Source: CAYZJD01 sp964483455
GTDB lineage: Bacteria; Acidobacteriota; Terriglobia; Bryobacterales; Bryobacteraceae
Assembly: GCA_964483455.1 (NCBI GenBank)
Contig: CAZACK010000018.1
Location: forward strand, 1 to 64,000
Direction of reading: 5' to 3'
Length of the DNA stretch: 64,000 nucleotides
This document shows, piece after piece, positions 16,223-24,905 of the stretch; position 1 is the stretch's first letter, and every line of letters starts with the position of its first letter. The notes beneath the pieces were generated by a model that was not told the origin of the DNA, ran no database searches, and saw only the letters and a list, made by a program, of their open reading frames with translations. A program made the translations under genes and the position numbers.

Positions 16223-16619
16223 GGGTCGTTGGGCGGTTGGGCGGTTGTTTGGTTGGGGTGTGGTTCGAGAGGTAGTTCATCAAGCCGCCGATGAGCCTCA
16301 TGACGGAGATGGACTGCATATGGACGCTGTCGAATCGTTGCTGATTGATGTATCCGAGATCGAGTGCGACGTACAGGTGGCTCTGCACTTCATTGACCGA
16401 AGAGCGGGCGATGTTGAGGAAGCGCAGGAATTCCGTCTCCCCCTTCCTGCCGAATCCCTCGGCGATGTTGGCCATGACGGAAACCGATGCCTTCCGAGCC
16501 TGGTTCGTCAGTGCGAAATCGTTTGCGAATCTTGCTGCTCTCGTAAGCTCGTGCACCGCGGATGTGAGCTTGCGCGCTTCGCGCCAGCACTCAAGGTCCT
16601 CAAATCGCCCGATCCTCAT
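16168..16619 (-). CDS. Four-helix-bundle protein (23S rRNA IVP-like), no stop before the gap
   Basis: About 145 codons are visible. The first ~118 residues form the helical bundle typical of this family (FEDLECWREARKL, then NQARKASVSVMANIAEGFGR, then SSVNEVQSHLYVALDLGYI). The family has no firm function; it is known from intervening sequences and stand-alone genes. The expected end is near MNYLSN, but no stop occurs there: the frame continues through the CCAACCGAAC repeat (TPTKQPPNRPTTHRTTAQ) and reaches MSDL, which is the proC start in the same frame. The start ATG 16619 has GAAAGG directly upstream. Confidence 0.75.
16193..16263. repeat. CGGTTGTTCGGTTGG-family repeat
   Basis: Tandem 7-8 bp units on the minus-strand coding side of the four-helix-bundle gene, plus a copy of its first part at 16038-16067 inside the duplicated contig end. 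Confidence 0.8.
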
Positions 16620-16658
16620 CCTTTCTACATGTAGTCACCGCGCCCCCCAATTCCTCTC

Positions 16659-16692
16659 ACCGAACAGCCCAACCGCCCAACCGAACAACCGC
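16659..16692. repeat. CCAACCGAACAACCG-family repeat upstream of ilvD
   Basis: Units ACCGAACAGCCC, AACCGCCC and AACCGAACAACCGC end directly at the -10 hexamer of ilvD, as they also precede the -10 at 7497. Confidence 0.8.
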
Positions 16693-16698
16693 TAGAAT
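16693..16698 (+). promoter_or_regulatory. -10-like hexamer of ilvD
   Basis: TAGAAT ends 12 nt before ATG 16711. There is no Shine-Dalgarno in between. Confidence 0.45.
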
Positions 16699-16710
16699 AG
16701 TCGTTTGCCT

Positions 16711-18378
16711 ATGAAACTCCAGAGCCACACCATCACCCAGGGGCGCGACCGCGCGCCGGCGCGCTCGATGCTCAAGGCCATCGGCTTCACCGACGAGGAT
16801 CTGCGCAAGCCGATCATCGGCATCGCCAACACGTGGATCGAGACGATGCCGTGCAACTACAACCTGCGCGAGCTGGCGGTGAAGGTGAAGGAGGGCGTCC
16901 GCGCCGCCGGCGGCACTCCGATGGAGTTCAATACCATCGCCATCAGCGATGGCGTGACCATGGGCACCGAGGGGATGAAGGCGTCGCTGACGAGCCGCGA
17001 GATCATCGCCGACTCGATCGAGCTGCTGGTGCGCGGGCACATGTTCGACGGCGTGGTCGCGCTGGTCGCCTGCGACAAGACCATTCCCGGTGCGGCGATG
17101 GCGCTGCTGCGTCTGAATGTCCCGGGCGTGGTGCTCTACGGAGGATCGATCCTGCCCGGGCATTATCACGGGCGCGACCTGACGGTGCAGGATGTTTTCG
17201 AAGCCGTCGGCGCAGCCGCCGCCGGACGGATCAGCGACGCCGAGTTGTTGGCCATCGAGAACGCCGCCTGCCCGGGAGCGGGCGCCTGCGGCGGCCAGTT
17301 CACCGCCAACACGATGGCGACGGTGATGGAGCTGATCGGCCTGTGCCCGATGGGCATGGCCTCCGTGCCGCAAGTGGACAAGCGCAAGGATGACGTAGCT
17401 TTCCGCTGCGGCCAGATCATCATGGACGCGGTGCGGCGCGACCTGAAGCCGCGAGACATCGTGACTCGGAAGGCGTTCGAGAACGCCATCGCGGGCGTGG
17501 CCGCCTCTGGCGGATCGACCAACGCCGTGCTGCATCTGCTGGCCATGGCCCGCGAAGCCGAAGTTCCGCTCACCATTGACGACTTCAACGGAATCAGCCA
17601 CCGCACGCCGCTGCTGTGCGATCTGAAGCCGGCGGGAAGGTTCACGGCGCCCGATGTGGACAAAGCCGGCGGCATCACCGTGATCGCCAAGCGGCTGCTC
17701 GATGGCGGCTATGCCGACGGCTCGGCGCTCACCGTCACCGGCCGTACGTTCGCCGAGGAAGCGGCGCAGGCCCGCGAGAGCCCAGGCCAGGAGGTGATCC
17801 GGCCGCTGAGCAATCCGATCAAGCCGACCGGCGGGCTGGTGATCCTGAAAGGATCGCTGGCGCCCGAGGGCGGCGTGATCAAGGTGACCGGAGTGGATCG
17901 CAAGCTCCACCGCGGACCGGCGCGCGTGTTCAACCGCGAGGAAGATGCGATGGCGGCGGTGACGCGCGGTGAAATCCGCGCCGGCGACGTGGTGGTGATC
18001 CGCTACGAAGGCCCGCGCGGCGGGCCGGGCATGCGCGAGATGCTCGGGGTCACCGGCGCGATCGTGGGCGCGGGCCTGTCGGCCAGCGTGGCGCTGGTCA
18101 CCGACGGCCGCTTCAGCGGCGCCACCCACGGCTTCATGGTCGGCCACGTGGCCCCCGAGGCGGTCAACGGCGGGCCGATTGCGGTGGTCCAGGAAGGCGA
18201 CACGATCGTCATCGACATCGAGAAGCGGACGATTGACCTGGAGGTCGCTCCGGATACAGTCAGGCAGCGGCTGGCGGCGTGGAAAGCTCCGGAGCCGCGC
18301 TACAAGACCGGTGTGTTTGCCAAGTACGCGAAGCTGGTGTCGTCGGCCTCGGAGGGCGCGATCACGTCGCAGGTCTGA
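16711..18378 (+). CDS. ilvD: Dihydroxy-acid dehydratase
   Basis: A 555-residue Fe-S dehydratase in valine/isoleucine/pantothenate synthesis. Cluster-ligand cysteines are visible at C121 (VACDKTIPG) and C193 (GAGACGGQF); the third is expected among the N-terminal residues around C50 (MPCNYN). GGSTNAVLH and GRFSGATHGF are family signatures. I use ATG 16711 rather than TTG 16705. It is a single gene with its own promoter, convergent with trxA 29 bp away. Confidence 0.96.
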   Translation: MKLQSHTITQGRDRAPARSMLKAIGFTDEDLRKPIIGIANTWIETMPCNYNLRELAVKVKEGVRAAGGTPMEFNTIAISDGVTMGTEGMKASLTSREIIADSIELLVRGHMFDGVVALVACDKTIPGAAMALLRLNVPGVVLYGGSILPGHYHGRDLTVQDVFEAVGAAAAGRISDAELLAIENAACPGAGACGGQFTANTMATVMELIGLCPMGMASVPQVDKRKDDVAFRCGQIIMDAVRRDLKPRDIVTRKAFENAIAGVAASGGSTNAVLHLLAMAREAEVPLTIDDFNGISHRTPLLCDLKPAGRFTAPDVDKAGGITVIAKRLLDGGYADGSALTVTGRTFAEEAAQARESPGQEVIRPLSNPIKPTGGLVILKGSLAPEGGVIKVTGVDRKLHRGPARVFNREEDAMAAVTRGEIRAGDVVVIRYEGPRGGPGMREMLGVTGAIVGAGLSASVALVTDGRFSGATHGFMVGHVAPEAVNGGPIAVVQEGDTIVIDIEKRTIDLEVAPDTVRQRLAAWKAPEPRYKTGVFAKYAKLVSSASEGAITSQV

Positions 18379-18407
18379 GAAGCCCGCGGCAGCCGGCTCC
18401 CGCCCGA

Positions 18408-18752
18408 TTAGCTGGCGACGGGCACCAGGTGAGCTTCCAGCATCTTCTGGAGTTCGCTCTTGCCGACGACGCCGACGCGCTGCTCGACGATCTGGCCGCC
18501 CTTGAACAGCAGCAGTGTCGGGATGCCGCGGATGTTGTAGCGCATCGCGGTGCCGTTGTTTTCGTCGACATTCAGCTTGCCGACCTTCACCCGCCCGGCG
18601 TAGGAGGCGGCGACGGCGTTGATCGTGGGCTCCATCATGCGGCACGGGCCGCACCATTCCGCCCAGAAGTCCACCAGTACGGGAACATCAGAGCGCAAGA
18701 CATCAGCGTCAAAGGTCGCGTCCGTGAAGGTGTGTGTGTTAGGACCTGCCAT
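18408..18752 (-). CDS. trxA: Thioredoxin
   Basis: A 114-residue cytoplasmic thioredoxin with active site WCGPC (C34, C37) and the cis-proline segment GIPTLLLF. It reduces protein disulfides. The start ATG 18752 has GGAGA 6 nt upstream. It lies just downstream of glgA on the same strand, with 45 bp between, so it may be co-transcribed. Confidence 0.95.
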   Translation of the reverse strand: MAGPNTHTFTDATFDADVLRSDVPVLVDFWAEWCGPCRMMEPTINAVAASYAGRVKVGKLNVDENNGTAMRYNIRGIPTLLLFKGGQIVEQRVGVVGKSELQKMLEAHLVPVAS

Positions 18753-18797
18753 GAATCGTCTCCAATAACATTCGATGAGCGCACCGGGCGAAAGGAT

Positions 18798-20216
18798 TCA
18801 GCCTGCCAGGCGCCGGTACAGCGCGGAGTATTCCGCCGCCGATGACGCCCAGGAGTAATCCTTGGCCATGCCGTTGCGCATCAGGGAGTCCCAACGGCGC
18901 CGATCGCGGTAGGCGGCCAGCGCTTCGCGGATCGCAGCCAGCAGCGACCACCCGTTGTAATCCCAAAACTTGAATCCGGTGCTCTCATCGATCGTATCAT
19001 CCAAGCCACCCGTGGCGCGAACCACAGGCACCGTGCCGTACTTCAGGCTGTAGATCTGGTTCAGCCCGCATGGCTCGTAGCGGCTCGGCATCAGGAAAAT
19101 GTCCGCGCCGGCTTCGATCCGATGCGCCAGCGCGTTGTCATAGGCCACCCGGACGGCGATCCTGGCGGGCCAGACCTCGCTCAGCCGGCGGAACAACTCC
19201 TCGTAGCGCGGCTCGCCTGTCCCGAGTGCGACAAGAGTGAGATCTTCGCGCGCCAGTTCATCGGCGATGCTCTCGATGAGGTCGAATCCCTTTTGGTGCG
19301 CGAAGCGCGACACGATGCCGATCAAGGGACGGTCGATCGCCTCCGCCGGCAGCCCGAAATTTTGGAGCAGGTCCTGCTTGCACAGCCGCTTGCCGCCGAG
19401 ATCGTGCGGGCCGTAATTTGCCGCGATGTAGCGGTCCGATTCCGGGTCCCACTCCGAGCAGTCCGCGCCGTTCAAAATACCAGTTAGTGAGTCGCTGCGG
19501 CTCCGCAGCAGCCCGTCCATGCCGTGTCCGTATTCCGGAGTCTGGATCTCCTCTGCGTATTTCCTGCTCACGGTGCTGATCTGGTCGCTGAAGACGATGC
19601 CGGCCTTCAGGAGACTGACGTCGCCGCGAAATTCCATCCGGTCGGGATGGAAGAACCAGTCGCTCAGGCCGATGTCACCAAGCTGGTGGCGGGCGAAGAT
19701 CCCCTGGTAGCCGAGATTGTGAATCGTCAGCAGTGTCTTCAGGCCCGCGAAGGTCGGGTCGCATGCCAGGTGGTGTTGGAGGAACACCGGGGCAAGGGCG
19801 GCTTGCCAGTCGTGGCAATGGAGGACTTGCGGCTGAAATTCGTACCGCGCGATGTGCAGGGCTACCCGCGACAGCACGGCGAAGCGGACATGGTTATCTG
19901 GAAAATCGACGCCGCGCGGGTCCGTGTAGATTCCGTCGCGGCCGAACAGGAGCGGGCAATCGACGAAGTAATAGCGGACCTCGCCATCCAGCGCCAGGAG
20001 GTCGATCGGGAAACTATGCGGGCCGAGCCACACGGGATGATCGCGCCAGACCGGTCGGAGGCCGTCGATGCGCACCGGGCGGTATCGTGGCAGCACCACG
20101 GCCACTTCGTTCCCGAGTGCAGTCAGCGCGCCCGGAAGCGCGCCGGCCACATCCGCCAGCCCGCCGGTCTTCACGAACGGCGCCGCCTCGGACGCCACCA
20201 TCAGTACCTTGGGCAT
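18798..20216 (-). CDS. glgA: Glycogen synthase (GT5)
   Basis: A 472-residue ADP-glucose (or UDP-glucose) glucan synthase. The N-terminal KTGGLADV motif (K16) binds the nucleotide sugar diphosphate; the C-terminal donor region reads PSRYEPCGLNQIYSLKYGT. Normal length. No other glg gene is adjacent. Start ATG 20216 is 9 nt after TACAAT on the minus strand, implying leaderless transcription. Confidence 0.95.
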   Translation of the reverse strand: MPKVLMVASEAAPFVKTGGLADVAGALPGALTALGNEVAVVLPRYRPVRIDGLRPVWRDHPVWLGPHSFPIDLLALDGEVRYYFVDCPLLFGRDGIYTDPRGVDFPDNHVRFAVLSRVALHIARYEFQPQVLHCHDWQAALAPVFLQHHLACDPTFAGLKTLLTIHNLGYQGIFARHQLGDIGLSDWFFHPDRMEFRGDVSLLKAGIVFSDQISTVSRKYAEEIQTPEYGHGMDGLLRSRSDSLTGILNGADCSEWDPESDRYIAANYGPHDLGGKRLCKQDLLQNFGLPAEAIDRPLIGIVSRFAHQKGFDLIESIADELAREDLTLVALGTGEPRYEELFRRLSEVWPARIAVRVAYDNALAHRIEAGADIFLMPSRYEPCGLNQIYSLKYGTVPVVRATGGLDDTIDESTGFKFWDYNGWSLLAAIREALAAYRDRRRWDSLMRNGMAKDYSWASSAAEYSALYRRLAG

Positions 20217-20225
20217 CTCTAGTCG

Positions 20226-20231
20226 ATTGTA
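20226..20231 (-). promoter_or_regulatory. -10 hexamer of glgA
   Basis: TACAAT on the minus strand, 9 nt before the glgA ATG. Confidence 0.5.
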
Positions 20232-20291
20232 TGGGGAAATCGGCGTACCGGAGGAGAGTGGTGACGCGTTGCCGCACAGCGACCAGCCGGA

Positions 20292-20297
20292 TACAAT
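20292..20297 (+). promoter_or_regulatory. -10 hexamer of the TonB receptor gene
   Basis: TACAAT, 7 nt before an in-frame ATT codon at 20305. The spacing matches the other leaderless sites and supports that codon as the start. Confidence 0.45.
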
Positions 20298-20304
20298 AGG
20301 ACCT

Positions 20305-23300
20305 ATTCATACCCGTTTTGCTGCTTTCTTACTGATCGTGTCATCGTGGATCGTCGTGGCTCACGGCGCCACGTGGCGCGGTAGCTTGCGCGACGCCGTT
20401 TCAGGCCCGGTGGCGGGTGCCACGGTCGAGGCGGCCCTCGGAACTGAGGTGCGCACGGTGCGCACCGGTGCGGATGGCGGTTTCCTGTTTCCCGATCTGA
20501 GCGCCGGGGAATACGCGATTGCCGTGCGGGCCGCCGGCAAGACCATGCGCGCGGCCTTGCCTCTGGTGCTGTGCGATGGCGATGCGTCTGTCGCTGAACT
20601 GGTCATCGATGCCGACGGAGCGCTGTTGTTGCGCCCGGAGGGCGGCGCGGAAGCCAGCGGCGGCGAGCAGCTCTCGAGCCGGCAGGTCTCCGGCATTCCC
20701 CTCAACAAGCGGGATTTCAGCCAGTTGTTGCTGCTGGCGGCCGGGACCATGACGGACGCCAACGGCGCCGCCAACTTCACGCAGCAGTTCGCCGTGAACG
20801 GGCAGCGCGGGGTGACGACCGTGTTCGCCATGGACAGCATCGACTCCACCGATCCGGAACTGGGCGGGGCCACGTTCTCGAATTTCAACGTGGACGCGAT
20901 CGAGGAAATCAAGGCGGATTCGGGCGTCATGCCCGCGTCGGTCGGGCAGGGAGCGGCTCAGTTCACCAACATCATCACCAAGTCCGGGACGAACCGATTG
21001 CACGGCAGCGTGTTCGAGTTCTTCCGGAACGCCGCGCTGGACGCGCGGAACTTCTTCGACCGGCGGTCGATTGCGAACCCCGGCCGGATTCCGCCGTTCG
21101 TGCGGAACGAGTTCGGATTCACCAGCGGCGGGCCGGTGTGGATCCCGGGCGTGTACGATGGGCGAAACAAGACCTGGTATTTCGGGCAGTATCAAGGATT
21201 CCGGCAGGTTCTCGGGACGACCCAGGTCCTGCCGGTGCCGACCGCCGAGGAGCGCCACGGGCTGAACACGACCGCTTTTCCCGGCGACGTCCTGTATGTT
21301 CCGGTGGACCCGCGCATCCAGCCGATTCTCGAGCGCTACCCGCTGCCCAACGATCCGCAGGGACCGTTTGGCGCACGCACGCTGGCGACCTCCTCGAAGG
21401 TTAGAACCATGACCGATCAGTTTTCGACGCGCATCGACCACGTGCTTTCGGAGAGGGGGCGGCTGTTCGGACGTTTCAACTTCAACAACGTGGACGGCCC
21501 GCTGACGAATCCCAGCCAGACGGCGATCGACCCGAGCTTCGCGGTGCCCTTTTTCGATCACCAGCGCAGCGCCGGCATCAGCTACACGCGCGCCACCCCA
21601 CGGTTCGTGTGGGAGACTTCGATCGGCTATATACGGAGCACGCCAAACTTTCCCACGATCAACCGGACGCAGCCGGGCATCAAGTTCAGCGACGGGCTCT
21701 ACGAAGGGTTCAACACGGCGTCGGGCAGCATTCTCGGCTCGTTCGGTAACCTCTACCAGGTGCGCCAGAACTTCACCTGGAACCGCGGCGCGCACACCAT
21801 CAAGGCGGGCGTCGAGTTGCGCCGGAACCACGATTCGACGGTGTTCGGCACGGAGCCGAACGGCTCGTACACGTTCGGGGGCGGGGCCGCGTATTCGCCG
21901 GTCTACGTCCGGTCGGGCAGCGGACAGCACGACATTGCACCCGGCGACCTGCTGCCCGATTCACTGACTGGATTTCTCACCGCCACGCCCTTCTCGTACT
22001 CCATCACGGCGGCGCCGCCGCTGTTCGCGCAAGGGGAGCGGACGGGCCTGGCGGCGGCCCGGCGCGACGCCTACAACTTCTATGTGCAGGACTCCTGGCA
22101 GGTCTCCGGCACGTTGTCGGTCAACTACGGATTGCGCTACGAGATCAACACGCGAATCCGGGAAGCCCATCACCTCACCTCAGGGCTGACAGGCCGAGGC
22201 CTGGAGTTCGTCATTGATCCCTCGCCGCCCTACCAGTTCGACTGGAACGGACTCGGGCCGCGCCTGGCAGTAAGCTGGCGCATCCGCGAGCGTACGGTCT
22301 TCCGGGCGGGCGGCTCGATCACGACGATCCTGCCGAACCTGTGGCAGGACAACTTCCTGACCGGCGGCACGCCTTACTCTGTGCGCTCGTATGTCACCGC
22401 CACCTCCGGGCTGGCCGTGCCGTTTCAAAACTCCGTGCTGACCCTTCGATTCCCGCGCATCTACTCCACGGATGGGAGCGACATCTACGCTTCCGGCCGT
22501 TCTACCGACGTGCCCCCGAATACGCCGATGGACGTCCTGCGCTTCGAGCGCGAGCTGGCGGCCAGCCTGCCGGGCCACCAGGTCCGGCCGATCACCGGCT
22601 TCCACATGGCGAGGAATTTCCAGAACGGGTACTTCGGCACGTGGACGGCCGGGATCGAGCAATCCGTGCGCGACGTGAAGCTCAGCGCATCCTACGTGGC
22701 GACGGCGGGCGTCAAGCTCGTGCGGCTGGACTATCCGAACGGGTACCCTGGGGCCGACCCGGAGCACGCCCCGCTTACGATCTTTCTAGCAGATGGCACG
22801 CGCATGGGGTTTGGTCCGACTTACTTCCTCAACAACGGATCGCATTCGACATATCACGCGCTGCAAACGGGGATCTCCAAGAACTCGCTGAAGGCGGGCC
22901 TGGGCTTTCAGGCGAGCTACACCTACAGCAGGTCTATGGACGACACGAGCGCGGTGCTGGGTGGGTTCCTTTCGGGATCGTCGGGGACGCTGCTGCAAAC
23001 TTCGTCGCAGAATCCCGCCAACAACCGGGCCGAGAAAGCGCCGTCCACGTTCGACGTGACCCACGTGTTCGCGCTGAGCGCCTTGCAGGAGCTTCCGCTG
23101 GAGCGGGTGGGATTTCTGCGGCGGTTGGGCCGGGCCGTGTCGGGATGGCAGGTGTTGAACGTGACGGCCTTGACGACGGGTTCACCGTTTACGGTCTATT
23201 CCGGAATCCAGCAGACGGGCTGGGGCGCGAACAACGCCGACCGGCCGGACCAGGTTGGCGCGCCCGAGCTATCGACCAGCCGCACGGTGCGCGAGGATTA

Positions 23301-23637
23301 CTTCGGCCGGGGCGACCAGAACGGATCGTTCTTTTCGATTCCGGTGAACGTGCCGGGCGGAACCGGCCCGAATCGGGGACGATTCGGCACGCTGGGGCGG
23401 AACACGTTCCGCGGGCCTGCGTTCCGCAATGTCGACTTCGCGCTGATCAAGGACACGCCGCTTGGCCGGAGCGACTCGGCGGCGCGGGTGCAGTTCCGGG
23501 TCGAGTTCTTCAACGCCTTCAACCTGGTGAACTTCGGCCTGCCGTCGAACATCGTGCACGGCCCCGGATTCGGAGTGATCAACCGGACCGCCGGCACCTC
23601 CCGCCAGATCCAGTTCTCGCTGAAGATCCTGTACTGA
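20305..23637 (+). CDS. Oar-like TonB-dependent outer-membrane receptor
   Basis: About 1110 residues. A signal peptide (HTRFAAFLLIVSSWIVVAHGA) is followed by a carboxypeptidase-regulatory-like domain (about residues 24-105), a short plug-like region (GIPLNKRDFSQLLLLAAG) and a long beta-barrel with a C-terminal aromatic strand (IQFSLKILY). Such receptors import large substrates (oligosaccharides, peptides) using TonB energy. No ATG or Shine-Dalgarno precedes the signal peptide. The candidates are ATT 20305, which retains the whole signal peptide, and GTG 20338, which removes its charged start. I chose ATT because of the -10 spacing; a sequencing error is an alternative. Confidence 0.85.
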   Translation: MHTRFAAFLLIVSSWIVVAHGATWRGSLRDAVSGPVAGATVEAALGTEVRTVRTGADGGFLFPDLSAGEYAIAVRAAGKTMRAALPLVLCDGDASVAELVIDADGALLLRPEGGAEASGGEQLSSRQVSGIPLNKRDFSQLLLLAAGTMTDANGAANFTQQFAVNGQRGVTTVFAMDSIDSTDPELGGATFSNFNVDAIEEIKADSGVMPASVGQGAAQFTNIITKSGTNRLHGSVFEFFRNAALDARNFFDRRSIANPGRIPPFVRNEFGFTSGGPVWIPGVYDGRNKTWYFGQYQGFRQVLGTTQVLPVPTAEERHGLNTTAFPGDVLYVPVDPRIQPILERYPLPNDPQGPFGARTLATSSKVRTMTDQFSTRIDHVLSERGRLFGRFNFNNVDGPLTNPSQTAIDPSFAVPFFDHQRSAGISYTRATPRFVWETSIGYIRSTPNFPTINRTQPGIKFSDGLYEGFNTASGSILGSFGNLYQVRQNFTWNRGAHTIKAGVELRRNHDSTVFGTEPNGSYTFGGGAAYSPVYVRSGSGQHDIAPGDLLPDSLTGFLTATPFSYSITAAPPLFAQGERTGLAAARRDAYNFYVQDSWQVSGTLSVNYGLRYEINTRIREAHHLTSGLTGRGLEFVIDPSPPYQFDWNGLGPRLAVSWRIRERTVFRAGGSITTILPNLWQDNFLTGGTPYSVRSYVTATSGLAVPFQNSVLTLRFPRIYSTDGSDIYASGRSTDVPPNTPMDVLRFERELAASLPGHQVRPITGFHMARNFQNGYFGTWTAGIEQSVRDVKLSASYVATAGVKLVRLDYPNGYPGADPEHAPLTIFLADGTRMGFGPTYFLNNGSHSTYHALQTGISKNSLKAGLGFQASYTYSRSMDDTSAVLGGFLSGSSGTLLQTSSQNPANNRAEKAPSTFDVTHVFALSALQELPLERVGFLRRLGRAVSGWQVLNVTALTTGSPFTVYSGIQQTGWGANNADRPDQVGAPELSTSRTVREDYFGRGDQNGSFFSIPVNVPGGTGPNRGRFGTLGRNTFRGPAFRNVDFALIKDTPLGRSDSAARVQFRVEFFNAFNLVNFGLPSNIVHGPGFGVINRTAGTSRQIQFSLKILY

Positions 23638-23638
23638 A

Positions 23639-23668
23639 ATCCGGTGACAGGCTACGCTGACCCCAGCA
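23639..23668 (+). repeat. Direct repeat, left copy, at polysaccharide cassette edge
   Basis: AATCCGGTGACAGGCTACG followed by CTGACCCCAGC matches 32117-32145 with 2 substitutions and 1 indel, in the same orientation. It lies between the TonB receptor stop and the last gene of the cassette. Confidence 0.7.
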
Positions 23669-23672
23669 GATC

Positions 23673-24905
23673 CTAAATTACATCCGCAAAACTCTTCCGC
23701 AGCTTGTAGAACCACGCGTGCCCCACCACGAACACCGCCCCCGACAGCAGCCACAGCTTCCACAACGGCCCGAACGTCGGCGCCGCGCCTTCGAGCAGAA
23801 TCGCCCTGTACCCGCGGACCAGCACGAACATCGGATTCTTCGACAGAATTCCCATCGCCGCTGCCGGCAGCGACGTCTCCGGGTAACAGATGGGCGTCAG
23901 GAAGAACCACAGCGTCAGCAAGAACCCGATCACCTGCCCGAGGTCGCGCACATACACACCCAGGGCGGCCAAAAACCAGCAGACGCCAAGCGTAAAGAGA
24001 ACCTGCGGCGCCAGCAACACCGGCAGCCAGGCCAGGGTCGCGTGCACGCCGCCGCGGGCCGCCAGCAGAAACACCAGGAAGATCGCCAGCGCGAAGGCTT
24101 GTGTCACCAGCCCGGCCACGACTTGTGTCACCGGGAGTATCTCCAGCGGAAAGACGAGCTTCTTGACGAAGTTCCGATGCTCCAGCATGACGAATGGCGA
24201 GCGGCCCGCCGCTTCACTGAACGGCAGCCACGGCAGCATCCCGGCAAGAAAATAGAGCACGAAGCCGGAACGGCTCGGGTCACCGGAAAACCGCGCCCGC
24301 AGCACGATGCCGAACACAAAGAAGTACGTCAGCATCAGCAGCAGCGGGTTCAGCAGCGCCCAGAACAGCCCGCCGAAGGATCCGCGATACCGCCCCAGAA
24401 CATCCCGGCGGACCATGGATCGGATCAAACTGCGGTTCCGCCACATCGACAAAACCGGGTAGGCAAACGCGCGCCCGGCGGACCGCGCCAGCATCGCACG
24501 GCGCAGCCCGCCGAACGTCGTCACCTTCTGGCGCAGGACGGACGCCCGTCCGCGTTCCACAGCCGCGTCCAACAGTAGAAACGGCCACTTTCGTTCGTAA
24601 TACCAGCAGACGTCCTCCACCATCGGTGAAACGAACACGCGGTAGCGCCCCTTGACCGGCGGCAGCGGGACATCCATCTCCACGGCCTGGCACTCCCCCG
24701 GCGCCAGGTCCACGGGCAGGGCCAGCCGCGGCCCTTCCTGGAGGAACACGTTCGTATCGGGGTCGAAGATCTGGCAGCCGATGCGAAACCCGTCCGATGA
24801 GCGCCAGTTCTCATCCGTGCGGTTCTCAACCTCGAAACGAACTCGCAGTGAGAGTCCCGTGTCCGCCGCCTGAACCTCCCGATGCTTATAGACCGCGCTC
24901 ATCAC
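23673..24905 (-). CDS. Polysaccharide ABC permease with N-terminal Wzt-C-like domain
   Basis: 410 residues. Residues 1 to about 120 form a beta-rich domain (RFEVENRTDENW, then ALPVDLAPGE, then PPVKGRYRVFVSP) that resembles the carbohydrate-binding Wzt C-terminal domain normally fused to the ATPase. Residues ~150-410 are an ABC-2 permease with six helices (DVLGRYRGSFGGLFWALLNP is the usual Wzm entry motif). It should export a lipid-linked glycan across the inner membrane. No ATPase gene lies in the cluster, so the energising subunit is missing from view. Its ATG overlaps the upstream gene's stop by 4 nt. Confidence 0.82.
   Translation of the reverse strand: MMSAVYKHREVQAADTGLSLRVRFEVENRTDENWRSSDGFRIGCQIFDPDTNVFLQEGPRLALPVDLAPGECQAVEMDVPLPPVKGRYRVFVSPMVEDVCWYYERKWPFLLLDAAVERGRASVLRQKVTTFGGLRRAMLARSAGRAFAYPVLSMWRNRSLIRSMVRRDVLGRYRGSFGGLFWALLNPLLLMLTYFFVFGIVLRARFSGDPSRSGFVLYFLAGMLPWLPFSEAAGRSPFVMLEHRNFVKKLVFPLEILPVTQVVAGLVTQAFALAIFLVFLLAARGGVHATLAWLPVLLAPQVLFTLGVCWFLAALGVYVRDLGQVIGFLLTLWFFLTPICYPETSLPAAAMGILSKNPMFVLVRGYRAILLEGAAPTFGPLWKLWLLSGAVFVVGHAWFYKLRKSFADVI

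Noticed and set aside
23673..24905. The ABC ATPase at 44.4 kb as partner of the polysaccharide permease
   Set aside because: It is 20 kb away in a tight operon with its own ABC-2 permease, so it serves that one.
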